Below, one piece after another: positions 39,921 through 47,895 of a stretch of 64,000 nucleotides of DNA; position 1 is the stretch's first letter, and each line of letters begins with the position of its first letter. The position numbers and the translations under genes are program-made. The notes below the pieces were generated by a model, which was not told where the DNA came from, ran no database searches, and saw nothing but the letters and a program-made list of their open reading frames with translations. The stretch spans positions 1 to 64,000 of the forward strand of contig JAEEPZ010000007.1 in NCBI GenBank assembly GCA_016285055.1. Reading direction: 5' to 3'. The stretch is from Prevotella sp. Its GTDB lineage: Bacteria > Bacteroidota > Bacteroidia > Bacteroidales > Bacteroidaceae.

Positions 39921-40935
39921 AGAGAATTCTCACGCTCTGGTGCCTGTTTCTCCCCTTCTTAAAGAGGTTGACGTCGGTCTGATAGCCCAGGAAGAGCTCG
40001 TGGGAGCCGTAGCCAAGCCCCACACCGTTGGTGAAGGCCTCATAGCTATAGCCCAGTGTGATGCCGTGGAAGACGCCTCCCAGGAACACCGACACTGAGT
40101 TCGTAGGGCTGTAGCCCACGCCTGCATACATCATCTTCTCCTCGTGCTTGTAGGTCAGTCGGGTGGTGATGTCGGCACGGTGGCTGATGCCATCGCTCTG
40201 TCCGAAGACAGAGGGCTGTATCGATAATAACGGATTTCTTAGCTGAATATTGCATCCTGCGTTCAAATAAAATGACATGGGCACCTTTATCTGACTTGTC
40301 TCACCCATTTCCACAGTAGGCGCCGTGAGATGCTGCACTGCAGCGCCTACATACCAGCTCTTGCGCTGATAGTAGAGTCCGGCGCCCAGGTCGAGCGAGT
40401 TGCCCTCCACTTCTGCCGTGGGCAGTGCCAGGTCGTTGGTCTGCTCCATCTCTATTTTCGAGCCGTCGAATTTCTCGCTGAGCATGCCGCCCTGTATGCC
40501 CACTGCCAGCATACCGCCGAAAAGCTTATGGCGATAGGCATACTGCAGGCCGATGTTGTTGTGGGAGAAGAGGCCGATGCCATCGCTCATGAAGCGCACG
40601 CCCACGCCGTGATAGGCGCCGAGGAAAAAGAACGGCATGTCGGCCACAGAAAACATGGTCTTGGGGTTGTGCTCAAAGCCTGCCAGCGCCATGGAATAAA
40701 TGGCATTGACGTTGATTTTGTCCTGCTTGCCCACGGCGGCAGGGTTATATGCCGTCTGCATCGCCCAGTAATGACTGAGCGACGGGTCGTACTGTGCACG
40801 GGCCTCGAAGCAGGCCACAAATAGAACGGCCAAAATCAGCAGACTTCGCCTTAACACGCTATAATAACGTTTTTCTTGCCGTTTTATTATGTCACAATAA
40901 AATAAAGATGTAGGTTTTTTTTTGTTTTGGCGCAT
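39919..40935 (-). CDS. porP: T9SS outer-membrane protein PorP/SprF family
   Basis: 338 residues from MRQNKKK, whose ATG overlaps the TGA of the S24 gene (TGATG). Signal peptide SLLILAVLFVACFEARA, cleaved before QYDPSLS. QYDPSLSHYWAMQTAYNPAAVG is the typical PorP/SprF start. The remainder is a barrel of about 14 strands ending in SVRIL. PorP/SprF proteins stay with the GldK/N ring and present substrates at the surface. The n-region of the signal peptide is long, and a GTG (VLRRSLLIL) is a possible alternative start. The 637-residue ORF of the track joins this gene with out-of-frame upstream sequence. Confidence 0.9.
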   Translation of the reverse strand: MRQNKKKPTSLFYCDIIKRQEKRYYSVLRRSLLILAVLFVACFEARAQYDPSLSHYWAMQTAYNPAAVGKQDKINVNAIYSMALAGFEHNPKTMFSVADMPFFFLGAYHGVGVRFMSDGIGLFSHNNIGLQYAYRHKLFGGMLAVGIQGGMLSEKFDGSKIEMEQTNDLALPTAEVEGNSLDLGAGLYYQRKSWYVGAAVQHLTAPTVEMGETSQIKVPMSFYLNAGCNIQLRNPLLSIQPSVFGQSDGISHRADITTRLTYKHEEKMMYAGVGYSPTNSVSVFLGGVFHGITLGYSYEAFTNGVGLGYGSHELFLGYQTDVNLFKKGRNRHQSVRIL

Positions 40936-41897
40936 CAGAATGGCAGCCCCGGCTCGAGCAGGGGAAGTGGGAAGAGGGCGGCGTACAGCTCTTCGCAGCG
41001 GTGGAGGAGCGTGTTGAAGGCCGTTATCGACTGTCCCTGGCGCATGTCGCGGCGATACATCTCGACGTTCCACAGCTTCGAGGATCTGGCGGTGTAGCCC
41101 ACGGCATAGTCGCCCATGCGGTCGGCGCTGCAGCGTATGGAGGCGTCGGGAAACCAGACGTTCATCTGCTGGGCAAAGCGCGTCAGCATCGGGTCGTCTA
41201 TCAGCCCCAGGTCCATCAGCACGCGGTAGGCGGCATACCACTCGTAGGCGTGGCGCATCTGCTTCAGTACGACGCGCTCCACGGCCTGTCGCACAGCGTT
41301 GTAGTCGACGGCCCGCCGCTGATGATACTTCCTGAATATCAGTATGGTAGGCTGCTCTGGCGGCAGTGTGGCCGCACCTTCGCTCCGTGTCTGTCGGCTG
41401 GCGTTGAGCACCGCCTTGGCGCAGTCGGCGTAGGAGGCCCTCGGTATGCCCTTGCGCAGGCCTATGACCTTGCCGATGACTCGCCACGGGCGGTTGTCGA
41501 GCAGGATGGGCGCAAAACTGGTGTTCTGCGGCACGAGCCACTGGCGGCCATCGCCATCGGTGAAGAACGCCTTCACCGTGAAGCCGCCGTCCACCTCGGC
41601 CACCACAATGTCGCCGTCGTTGACGGCAGTGTCCATCTGCACCTCCAAGCGGTCGCCGGGCATGATGTCGGCATCGTGCATCGACAAACCGTCGACGTCG
41701 ATGAGGAACACGGGATGCTGGCCCACCAGCTTGCGGGGCATCAGCACATACTCGTTGCTCGTCACATCGCCAGCGTCTGAGGGGGTGCCGGCCAGCACTG
41801 GCACGTCGACCAGCGGCACCTCGGTGTCGCACAGCATTGGATTCAGGCCGGCGGCGCGCAGCAGCTCCAATTCTTTGATGACTTCTTCGTAGGTCAT
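40935..41897 (-). CDS. UmuD-like S24 peptidase with extra C-terminal domain, heading the T9SS operon
   Basis: 320 residues from MTYEEVIKEL. A UmuD-like core carries the cleavage pair Ala36-Gly37 (VPVLAGTPSDAGD), Ser72 (DGLSMHDADIMPGDR) and Lys109 (GGFTVKAFF). The 35- and 37-residue spacings equal those of E. coli UmuD (25-60-97). A helical domain of about 170 residues follows (VRQAVERVVLKQMRHAYEW, YRVLMDLGLIDDPMLTRF), which I cannot assign. No helix-turn-helix precedes the core, so it is not a plain LexA. Its stop overlaps the porP start, so both are probably made together. Autocleavage and stress-linked control of the T9SS genes are inference. Confidence 0.8.
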   Translation of the reverse strand: MTYEEVIKELELLRAAGLNPMLCDTEVPLVDVPVLAGTPSDAGDVTSNEYVLMPRKLVGQHPVFLIDVDGLSMHDADIMPGDRLEVQMDTAVNDGDIVVAEVDGGFTVKAFFTDGDGRQWLVPQNTSFAPILLDNRPWRVIGKVIGLRKGIPRASYADCAKAVLNASRQTRSEGAATLPPEQPTILIFRKYHQRRAVDYNAVRQAVERVVLKQMRHAYEWYAAYRVLMDLGLIDDPMLTRFAQQMNVWFPDASIRCSADRMGDYAVGYTARSSKLWNVEMYRRDMRQGQSITAFNTLLHRCEELYAALFPLPLLEPGLPF

Positions 41898-41929
41898 AGC
41901 TTTCCGACGGCGTTGTGTCTCCGTCCGTG

Positions 41930-41937
41930 CAAAGTTA
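41930..41937 (-). promoter_or_regulatory. -7 box for the S24-T9SS operon
   Basis: TAACTTTG on the minus strand, 33 bp before the S24 start. A matching -33 TTTG is not obvious. The four-palindrome array lies about 120 bp further upstream. Confidence 0.5.
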
Positions 41938-42009
41938 CTACTTTTTTCCTTTCGTTCCGCATTTTTTGCCAACAAAATGATGGTTCTTCCGCTTTTTCAG
42001 CTGGATGGT

Positions 42010-42027
42010 GCGCACGAACACGTGCGC
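42010..42027. promoter_or_regulatory. palindrome GCGCACG-AACA-CGTGCGC
   Basis: Perfect 7-bp arms, with compensated changes relative to 31693-31710. It lies in the divergent gap between the S24 and argD-like genes. Confidence 0.5.
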
Positions 42028-42055
42028 CACGCTATCGGGGGGCACCCTCAAAAAA

Positions 42056-42138
42056 GTCCGAAGGCTTCGGACACTCTGTCCGAAGGCTTCGGACTCGTTG
42101 TCCGAAGGCTTCGGACTCTTCGTCCGAAGCCTTCGGAC
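42056..42138. repeat. four 17-bp palindromes with exact 22-bp period
   Basis: GTCCGAAGGCTTCGGAC at 42056-42072, 42078-42094 and 42100-42116, then GTCCGAAGCCTTCGGAC at 42122-42138. The 5-bp spacers differ (ACTCT, TCGTT, TCTTC) while the palindromes are kept. The 22-bp period is about two helical turns, so all four would face the same side of DNA, as in operator arrays. It lies between the S24-T9SS promoter and the argD-like promoter. Confidence 0.85.
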
Positions 42139-42197
42139 GAAAATCTGCAGTGGTGGGACAAAAATGCGAAGCCTCGGCAAAAAAAAACAACAGTTTC

Positions 42198-42229
42198 TTT
42201 GTTTTGCGCCCGACTTTTTCGTAACTTTG
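42198..42229 (+). promoter_or_regulatory. Bacteroidetes promoter of the argD-like gene
   Basis: TTTG (42198-42201), 20 bp, TAACTTTG (42222-42229). The ATG is 32 bp downstream. The -7 neighbourhood CTTTTTCGTAACTTTGCACC resembles that of mutS2. Confidence 0.75.
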
Positions 42230-42261
42230 CACCCAATGAGCAGAAAAAGAAAGGAAACAAC

Positions 42262-43404
42262 ATGAAACTATTCGACGTTTACCCGCTCTTCGACGTGAAC
42301 ATCGTCAGGGGCAAAGGCTGCCGCGTCTGGGATGACAAGGGGCAGGAGTATCTTGATCTCTATGGCGGCCATGCTGTCATCAGCATCGGACATTCACATC
42401 CACACTACATAGAAAAAGTGACGGAGCAGCTCGGGAAGATAGCCTTCTACTCGAACTCGGTGGTGAACAAACTGCAGGTGGAGCTGGCCGAGAGACTCGG
42501 CAAAGCCAGCGGCTATGAGGACTATCAGCTGTTTCTCATCAACAGCGGTGCCGAGGCCAACGAGAACGCGCTGAAGCTGGCATCGTTTAAGACGGGCAAT
42601 GTGCGCGTGCTCTCCTGCGAGGGCGCTTTCCATGGTCGCACATCGCTGGCCGTAGAGGTGACACACAACCGCAAGATTGTGGCTCCCATCAACGACAACC
42701 ACCACGTGCGCTTCCTGCCGCTGAACGACCTCGAGCCGTGGGTGCGTGAGCTGAGCCGCGGTGGCATCGCCGCCGTCATCCTCGAATGTATTCAGGGTGT
42801 GGGCGGCATCCAGATGGCCACGCCGGAGTTTGCGCAGAAGCTGGCCTACGCCTGCAAGCGCTACCACGTGCCCCTCATCGCCGACGAGATACAGTGCGGC
42901 TACGGGCGCAGCGGCAAGTTCTTCGCTCATCAGCATCTGGGCATCAAGCCCGACATCATCACCATGGCGAAAGGCATTGCCAACGGGTTCCCCATGGGCG
43001 CCGTAATGATCAGTCCCGACTTCGAGCCTGTCTACGGACAGCTGGGCACCACCTTCGGCGGCAACCATTTGGCCTGCGCTGCCGCACTGGCCACACTCGA
43101 CGTGATGGAGGATGAAGGGCTGGTGGAGAACGCCCGCGTCATAGGCGACTACCTCATGGAGGGCATCCGCAACATAGGCAGCTCGCACATCAAGGAGGTG
43201 CGCGGCCGCGGTCTGATGATAGGCATCGAGCTCGACATGCCGCACAAGATGGTGCGCAAGCCGCTCATCCGCCACGAGCACTGCTTCACGGGCGCCGCAG
43301 GAGAGAACATCCTGCGCCTGCTGCCGCCGCTGTGCCTGACAAAGGCCGACGCCGACGACTTTATAGAAAGACTCATCAGAGTACAACCGGAGGACAGCGA
43401 TTAG
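42262..43404 (+). CDS. argD: acetylornithine aminotransferase-like class III PLP enzyme
   Basis: 380 residues from MKLFDVYPLFDVNIVRGKG; the ORF track extends upstream through the palindrome array and promoter. Class III aminotransferase signs: LINSGAEANENALKLA (about 95-110), FHGRTSLAVEVTHN, ADEIQCGYGRSGKFFAHQHL with the cofactor-contacting Asp, and the PLP lysine in TMAKGIANGFPMGAV (about 238). It likely moves an amino group between glutamate and N-acyl-glutamate semialdehyde in arginine synthesis, matching the acyl-ornithine carbamoyltransferase at 50215. Other omega-amino acids cannot be excluded. Confidence 0.88.
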   Translation: MKLFDVYPLFDVNIVRGKGCRVWDDKGQEYLDLYGGHAVISIGHSHPHYIEKVTEQLGKIAFYSNSVVNKLQVELAERLGKASGYEDYQLFLINSGAEANENALKLASFKTGNVRVLSCEGAFHGRTSLAVEVTHNRKIVAPINDNHHVRFLPLNDLEPWVRELSRGGIAAVILECIQGVGGIQMATPEFAQKLAYACKRYHVPLIADEIQCGYGRSGKFFAHQHLGIKPDIITMAKGIANGFPMGAVMISPDFEPVYGQLGTTFGGNHLACAAALATLDVMEDEGLVENARVIGDYLMEGIRNIGSSHIKEVRGRGLMIGIELDMPHKMVRKPLIRHEHCFTGAAGENILRLLPPLCLTKADADDFIERLIRVQPEDSD

Positions 43405-43425
43405 TGCACATTTAAACATACAGAC

Positions 43426-44340
43426 ATGGTAAGAGGAAAACGCACATTCATCAGCTTCGACTGGGCGCTGAAGCACCTGCTCCGCGAAAAGGCTAACCAC
43501 GACGTCCTTGAGGGCTTCGTGGCTGTAGTCCTCCGCAAGAAGAGTATCAAAATCCATCGCCTGCTTGAGAGCGAGAGCAACAAGGCCGACGCCGATGCGA
43601 AGAGCAACCGCGTAGACCTGCTGGCGGAGGATGAGAATGGCGACCTGCTGCTCATCGAGGTGCAGGGCGAGCCGGAGCAGGCCTACTTCCAGCGGATGCT
43701 CTTCGGCGCGTCGAAGCTCGTCACCGAGTATATTGAGAGTGGCGAGAACTATGAACACGTCAAGCGTGTGTACAGTATTAACATTGTGTATTTTGACTTG
43801 GGCCAGGGCGAGGACTGCGTCTACGTGGGCAAGACCGAGTTCCACGGCCTGACGAAAGGCGACCTACTGAAGCTGTCTCCCTTCCAGCAGCAGAAGTTCC
43901 AGGCCGACGAGGTGAGCGACCTCTACCCGCGCTATGTTATCCTGAAGGTGAACGACTTCAACCGCTGGAGCCGTGTGCCGCTCGACCAGTGGCTCTACTT
44001 CCTGTCCACCACCGACATTCCCGAGGATGCCGATGCCCCCGGTCTGCGGGAGGCTCGTGAGAAGCTTGACCTGATGCGCATGGGCCGCGACGAGCGCATC
44101 ATCTACGACCGTTACCTTATGGACCGCGCCATCCTGCGCAACACCGTGGACGGTGCCCGCGAGGAGGGAGCCTACGAGGGATTCAAGGAAGGAATGGAGA
44201 AAGGAATGGAGAGGGGAATGGAGAAAGGTCGCACTGACGAAAAGGAAAACACTGCACGTCGCATGAAAGCTGACGGAATGTCTGCTGAGTTGATAGCCAA
44301 GTACACCAGTCTGACCATTGATGTAATCAATAAACTATAG
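43426..44340 (+). CDS. Rpn/PD-(D/E)XK nuclease-family protein (transposase-like)
   Basis: 304 residues. FDWALKHLLREKANHDVLEGF near the start, then RVDLLAEDENGDLLLIEVQG (about 65-85) with Asp and the ExQ of the PD-(D/E)XK core, and YSINIVYFDLG. The C-terminal KEGMEKGMERGMEKGRTDEK repeats and the closing helix (SAELIAKYTSLTIDVI) are usual for Rpn/PDDEXK_2 proteins of Bacteroidetes. Such proteins nick DNA and promote RecA-independent recombination. They are usually many per genome. It stands between argD and proC in the same direction (21 and 12 bp gaps), so it is read with amino-acid genes. Confidence 0.85.
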   Translation: MVRGKRTFISFDWALKHLLREKANHDVLEGFVAVVLRKKSIKIHRLLESESNKADADAKSNRVDLLAEDENGDLLLIEVQGEPEQAYFQRMLFGASKLVTEYIESGENYEHVKRVYSINIVYFDLGQGEDCVYVGKTEFHGLTKGDLLKLSPFQQQKFQADEVSDLYPRYVILKVNDFNRWSRVPLDQWLYFLSTTDIPEDADAPGLREAREKLDLMRMGRDERIIYDRYLMDRAILRNTVDGAREEGAYEGFKEGMEKGMERGMEKGRTDEKENTARRMKADGMSAELIAKYTSLTIDVINKL

Positions 44341-44352
44341 AAATAAAATGAT

Positions 44353-45132
44353 ATGAAGATAACAATGATAGGGGCAGGCGCCATGGGCGGCGCCACCGCC
44401 GAGGGCCTGCTGAAGGCCGGACATGAAGGAAAGGACATCTGCGTGAGCGACCCGTCGCAGGCCGTGCTCAGCAAGTTTGCAGCATTGGGCGTCAGCACCA
44501 CCACCGACAACGCAAAGGCTGTGGCCGATGCCGACGTGGTGATGGTTGTCGTGAAGCCGTGGCTGGTGGAGCGGGTGCTGACAGGCATCAAGGACGCACT
44601 GCAGCCCAGCAAGCAGACGCTGGTGGTGATAGCCGCCGGCGTGCCGTCGAAGAACATCCAGGAGTGGCTGGGCGCACAGTGTCCGCCGCTGTTCCTCTGT
44701 ATTCCCAACATCGCCATCGCGCAGCTGCAGTCCATGACGTTCCTCGTGCCGTGTGCTGCTGTGACACAGCAACAGAGGGACCTGGTGACGGCGCTCTTCG
44801 AGGAGATGGGCCAGGTGATCATCACCGACGAAAAGCACCTCGCCGCCGGCACCACGCTGGCCTCCTGCGGCATCGCCTACGCCATGCGTTACATCCGCGC
44901 AGCCAGCGAGGGCGGCGTGGAGCTGGGCTTCAAGGCCGACGACGCCAAGCACATCGTCATGCAGACCATACGCGGCGCAGTGGAGCTGCTGCAAGCCAGC
45001 GGCATGCACCCCGAACAGGCCATCGACCTGGTGGCAACGCCCGGAGGAGTGACCATCAAGGGCCTCAACGAGATGGAGCACGCAGGCTTCACCTCGGCCG
45101 TCATCCGAGGACTCAAAGCCGGAATAGGCTAA
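44353..45132 (+). CDS. proC: pyrroline-5-carboxylate reductase
   Basis: 259 residues. N-terminal Rossmann motif MIGAGAMGGATAEGL. MVVVKPWLVERVL, NIAIAQLQSM and the C-terminal dimer domain with GGVTIKGLNEMEHAGFTSAV (typical P-G-G-V-T..G), which also carries the substrate site. It makes proline from pyrroline-5-carboxylate with NAD(P)H. The remaining proline genes, proB and proA, lie about 9 kb to the right. It follows the Rpn gene by 12 bp and precedes cysS across a repeat-filled gap. Confidence 0.95.
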   Translation: MKITMIGAGAMGGATAEGLLKAGHEGKDICVSDPSQAVLSKFAALGVSTTTDNAKAVADADVVMVVVKPWLVERVLTGIKDALQPSKQTLVVIAAGVPSKNIQEWLGAQCPPLFLCIPNIAIAQLQSMTFLVPCAAVTQQQRDLVTALFEEMGQVIITDEKHLAAGTTLASCGIAYAMRYIRAASEGGVELGFKADDAKHIVMQTIRGAVELLQASGMHPEQAIDLVATPGGVTIKGLNEMEHAGFTSAVIRGLKAGIG

Positions 45133-45135
45133 TCT

Positions 45136-45196
45136 ACCACACCTACCAAACATACCACACCTACCAAACATACCACACCTACCAAACATACCACAA
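45136..45196. repeat. 18-bp tandem repeat between proC and cysS
   Basis: About 3.4 copies of CTACCAAACATACCACAC fill the 69-bp gap up to 6 bp before the cysS start. The unit count may vary between strains. Confidence 0.8.
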
Positions 45197-45201
45197 AGAA
45201 A

Positions 45202-46722
45202 ATGACTTCCAAGCTTGTAATCTATAACACACTGACACGACAGAAAGAACGTTTCGAACCGCTGCACGCCCCTAACGTGGGCATGTATGTCTGCGGCCCC
45301 ACCGTCTACGGCGACCCACACCTGGGCCACGCCCGTCCCGCCATCACCTTCGACGTGCTGTTCCGCTACCTGAAGCACCTGGGCTACAAGGTGCGCTATG
45401 TGCGCAACATCACCGACGTGGGCCACTTGGAGCACGACGCCGACGAGGGCGAGGACAAGATAGCCAAGAAGGCCAGACTGGAACAGTTGGAACCGATGGA
45501 GATAGCGCAGTACTACACCCGCCGCTATCACCAGGCCATGGACTCGATGGGTGTCTTAAGGCCCAGCATTGAGCCCTGCGCCACCGGACACATCATCGAG
45601 CAGCAGCAGCTGGTGCAGCAGATTCTCGACAACGGCTTCGCCTACGAGAGCAATGGCAGCATCTACTTCGACATCGAGGCCTACAACAAGCAGTTCCAGT
45701 ACGGCATCCTCAGCGGACGTTCGCTGGAGAATGTGAAGGACGCCAGCCGTGAGCTCGACGGGGTGGGGGAGAAGCACCATCAGGCTGACTTCGCCCTGTG
45801 GAAGAAGGCACAGCCCGAGCACATCATGCGCTGGCCCTCACCGTGGAGCGACGGCTTCCCCGGCTGGCACTGCGAATGCACGGCCATGGGGCGCAAATAC
45901 CTCGGCGAGCAGTTCGACATCCACGGCGGAGGACTGGACCTCGTCTTCCCCCACCATGAGTGCGAGATAGCCCAGGCACAGGCCGCCATGGGGCACCAGG
46001 CCGTGAAGTACTGGATGCACAACAACATGATTACCATCAATGGGCAGAAGATGGGCAAGTCGCTCGGCAACTTCATCACCCTCGAGCAGTTCTTTACCGG
46101 AAAGCACGAGCTGCTGTCGAAGCCTTACTCGCCCATGACCATCCGCTTCTTCATCCTCTCCGCCCACTACCGCGGCACCGTCGACTTCAGCGACGAGGCC
46201 CTGCAGGCCGCCGAGAAAGGCCTGGAGAAGTTGCAGAACGCCATCGCCGACCTCGACCGTCTAGCCCCCCTCAATCCCCCCGACGGAGGGAAGAATTCAC
46301 AGTGTGACGGCGACACCGAGCGCACCGTCAAGACCCTCCGCGACCGCTGCTACGACGCCATGAACGACGACCTGGCCACGCCCCAGGTCATCAGCCTGCT
46401 CTTCGAGGCTGCCACCGTCGTCAACCGGCTCGTCGACCACAAGGCCACCATCTGCGCCGACTGCCTGAAGGAGCTGAGGGAGGTGATGCACCTCTTCGCC
46501 GAGGACATCCTCGGACTGCAAAGCCAAGCAACGCTTACCCAGCACTCAACCGAGCGCGAGGAAGCCTTCGGCAAGGTGGTGGACATGGTGCTCGACCTGC
46601 GCGCCAAGGCCAAGGCCGCCAAGGACTGGGCCACCAGCGACCAGATACGCGATGCCCTCGCACAGGCAGGCTTCGAGGTGAAGGACACCAAGGACGGCGT
46701 CACCTGGAAACTGAACAAGTAA
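45202..46722 (+). CDS. cysS: cysteinyl-tRNA synthetase
   Basis: 506 residues. Class I signs: [19 protein letters not shown] (HIGH-like HLGH with the zinc Cys before it), [15 protein letters not shown] and HHECEIAQ for zinc, and [10 protein letters not shown] (KMSKS-like). DALR domain follows ([18 protein letters not shown]) and then the C-terminal anticodon part. Residues about 353-368 ([17 protein letters not shown]) are an atypical insert coded by C-rich/G-rich palindromic DNA. It charges tRNA-Cys. It ends directly against the Fic gene (TAA then ATG). Confidence 0.96.
   Translation: MTSKLVIYNTLTRQKERFEPLHAPNVGMYVCGPTVYGDPHLGHARPAITFDVLFRYLKHLGYKVRYVRNITDVGHLEHDADEGEDKIAKKARLEQLEPMEIAQYYTRRYHQAMDSMGVLRPSIEPCATGHIIEQQQLVQQILDNGFAYESNGSIYFDIEAYNKQFQYGILSGRSLENVKDASRELDGVGEKHHQADFALWKKAQPEHIMRWPSPWSDGFPGWHCECTAMGRKYLGEQFDIHGGGLDLVFPHHECEIAQAQAAMGHQAVKYWMHNNMITINGQKMGKSLGNFITLEQFFTGKHELLSKPYSPMTIRFFILSAHYRGTVDFSDEALQAAEKGLEKLQNAIADLDRLAPLNPPDGGKNSQCDGDTERTVKTLRDRCYDAMNDDLATPQVISLLFEAATVVNRLVDHKATICADCLKELREVMHLFAEDILGLQSQATLTQHSTEREEAFGKVVDMVLDLRAKAKAAKDWATSDQIRDALAQAGFEVKDTKDGVTWKLNK
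46262..46305 (+). repeat. GC-rich palindromic insert in cysS
   Basis: CCCCCCTCAATCCCCCCGACGGAGGG codes the [11 protein letters not shown] segment. It is of the same style as the inserts in the helicase and M28 genes. Confidence 0.5.
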
Positions 46723-47502
46723 ATGTTTGAGAAGGAGATAGCACGATATGAGGACTTGCGGCAGCGATACGATGAGAAGATTGTACGCCGCATGAACTCG
46801 CAGGACTGGAGAGAGTACAACGAGATACTCTTCTCGGCTCATTCGTGCGCCATCGAGGGCAACAGCTTCACCGTTGACGACACCCGCATCCTTCGCGAAC
46901 AAGGCATGGCGATGGTTCCCGTAGGCAGGAGCCTGTTGGAGTGCACCGAAATGGCCGACCATTTCCGCGCCTTTGACTATCTTGCCAGCCATCTGCAGAG
47001 TCCTTTCGACGAGACGTTGCTGAAGGAAACCAACCGTCTCGTGGTGGAACACACGCTGGCCTACCGCTGTCCGGGAGCAGTAGCCGGTGACTACACGACA
47101 GAAGACATGGCCGCTGGCGACACCATCTTTGGCGACCACAAGCAACTCATCGCCCGTGTGCCGTCGCTGATGGCGTCCACCGAGCGCGCACTCAGTGATG
47201 GGCAGCACCCGCTCGTCGTGGCGGCGCGATGGCATGGCTACTACGAATACCTGCATCCCTTCCGCGACGGCAATGGCCGCACGGGGCGGCTGCTGTCGAA
47301 CTTTATCCTGATGCGGGCCGGACATCCGTTGCTGATCATTGACGTAAACGACCGGCCGGCCTATATCAGTGCCTTGAGACTGATTCGCTCCGAAGGCACC
47401 GACGAGCACCTCGTCGCCTTCTTCTTCCAGACTGCCATCAGCCGCATGGAGAGCGAGCTAACACAAAAGCAACAGAACTCACGACCCGTTTTCTTCTTCT
47501 AA
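46723..47502 (+). CDS. Fic family AMPylase, self-inhibited (class II type)
   Basis: 259 residues. Fic motif HPFRDGNGRTGR (His at about 177) with the preceding flap region. Near the N-terminus, AHSCAIEGNSF (about 39-49) holds SxxxEG, the inhibitory helix pattern of class II Fic proteins, in which the Glu blocks ATP. It would add AMP (or a related group) to a target hydroxyl once inhibition is relieved. The ATG follows the cysS stop immediately, so it is likely co-transcribed with it. Target unknown. Confidence 0.9.
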   Translation: MFEKEIARYEDLRQRYDEKIVRRMNSQDWREYNEILFSAHSCAIEGNSFTVDDTRILREQGMAMVPVGRSLLECTEMADHFRAFDYLASHLQSPFDETLLKETNRLVVEHTLAYRCPGAVAGDYTTEDMAAGDTIFGDHKQLIARVPSLMASTERALSDGQHPLVVAARWHGYYEYLHPFRDGNGRTGRLLSNFILMRAGHPLLIIDVNDRPAYISALRLIRSEGTDEHLVAFFFQTAISRMESELTQKQQNSRPVFFF

Positions 47503-47520
47503 GGATTTATTGTATCTTAT

Positions 47521-47895
47521 ATGACATCAGGACGAGACACTTGCAACGCACTAAAGGCCATCCGCAAGCAGATAGCGGAGGCCAACGAGATTAAGTACGA
47601 GCCGCAGGAGTGTACCCACGAAGGCGAGTGCGCCGGCACCTGTCCTGCCTGTGAGGCTGAGGTGCGCTATTTAGAGGGCCAACTCCTCAAGCGAAAAGCC
47701 CTTGGTAAAAAGGTAGTTATGGCAGGACTCCTCAAGGGCAAGACTGGCCTAAGTAGCTGTGGCAGCGCCAGAATTGCGGAGCCGGAAAAAGAGGCCAGCA
47801 CACCCACCGACACCACCAAACCTGAAACTCCTAAGCGACGGTTCATTATGGGCAAGATACCCTACCCAAAAACGAAAAACCCCGACAGAACATGA
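47521..47895 (+). CDS. Cys4-motif protein, truncated duplicate of the next gene
   Basis: 124 residues. The first ~80 residues nearly repeat those of the following protein: MTSGRDTCNALKAIRKQIAE, CTHEGECAGTCPACEAE (C-x5-C-x3-C-x2-C, possibly a zinc or Fe-S site), then a basic and hydrophobic stretch and LSSCG. After that it diverges into a Pro/Lys-rich tail and lacks a TonB domain. The stop overlaps the next start (ATGA). This looks like a recent tandem duplication whose first copy lost the TonB part. Confidence 0.75.
   Translation: MTSGRDTCNALKAIRKQIAEANEIKYEPQECTHEGECAGTCPACEAEVRYLEGQLLKRKALGKKVVMAGLLKGKTGLSSCGSARIAEPEKEASTPTDTTKPETPKRRFIMGKIPYPKTKNPDRT

Noticed and set aside
39673-40098. 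Plus-strand ORFs with SFSHSLILSF-type repeats over the TCTCATTC tract
   Set aside because: Pure translation of a simple repeat, antisense to gldK and porP.
40936-41832. N-terminal half of the 637-residue minus ORF (39919-41832) as part of PorP
   Set aside because: It is out of frame with the well-supported S24 gene on the same strand. PorP has a proper signal peptide starting after 40935.
40935-41897. Naming the S24 protein LexA
   Set aside because: No helix-turn-helix before the cleavage site; spacing fits UmuD better.
42056-42138. CRISPR array in the palindrome block
   Set aside because: Only 5-bp spacers, perfect palindromes, 22-bp period and no cas genes.
41977-42261. Upstream extension of the argD-like ORF (track start 41977) and other ORFs across the GTCCGAAGGCTTCGGAC array
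   Set aside because: The promoter with -33/-7 boxes (42198-42229) lies inside the extension and the 22-bp period is not a multiple of 3. The peptides from the array are by-products of a DNA repeat.
42394-43845. Long antisense ORF opposite argD and the Rpn gene (483 aa), and similar His/Val/Leu-rich antisense ORFs (e.g. 37114-38247, 59366-60664, 62303-63340)
   Set aside because: They mirror GC-rich genes in the complementary frame; composition (HDVVAAHV-like) is typical of shadows.
43426-44340. Insertion sequence around the Rpn/transposase-like gene
   Set aside because: No terminal inverted repeats or target duplications seen in the 21-bp and 12-bp flanking gaps.
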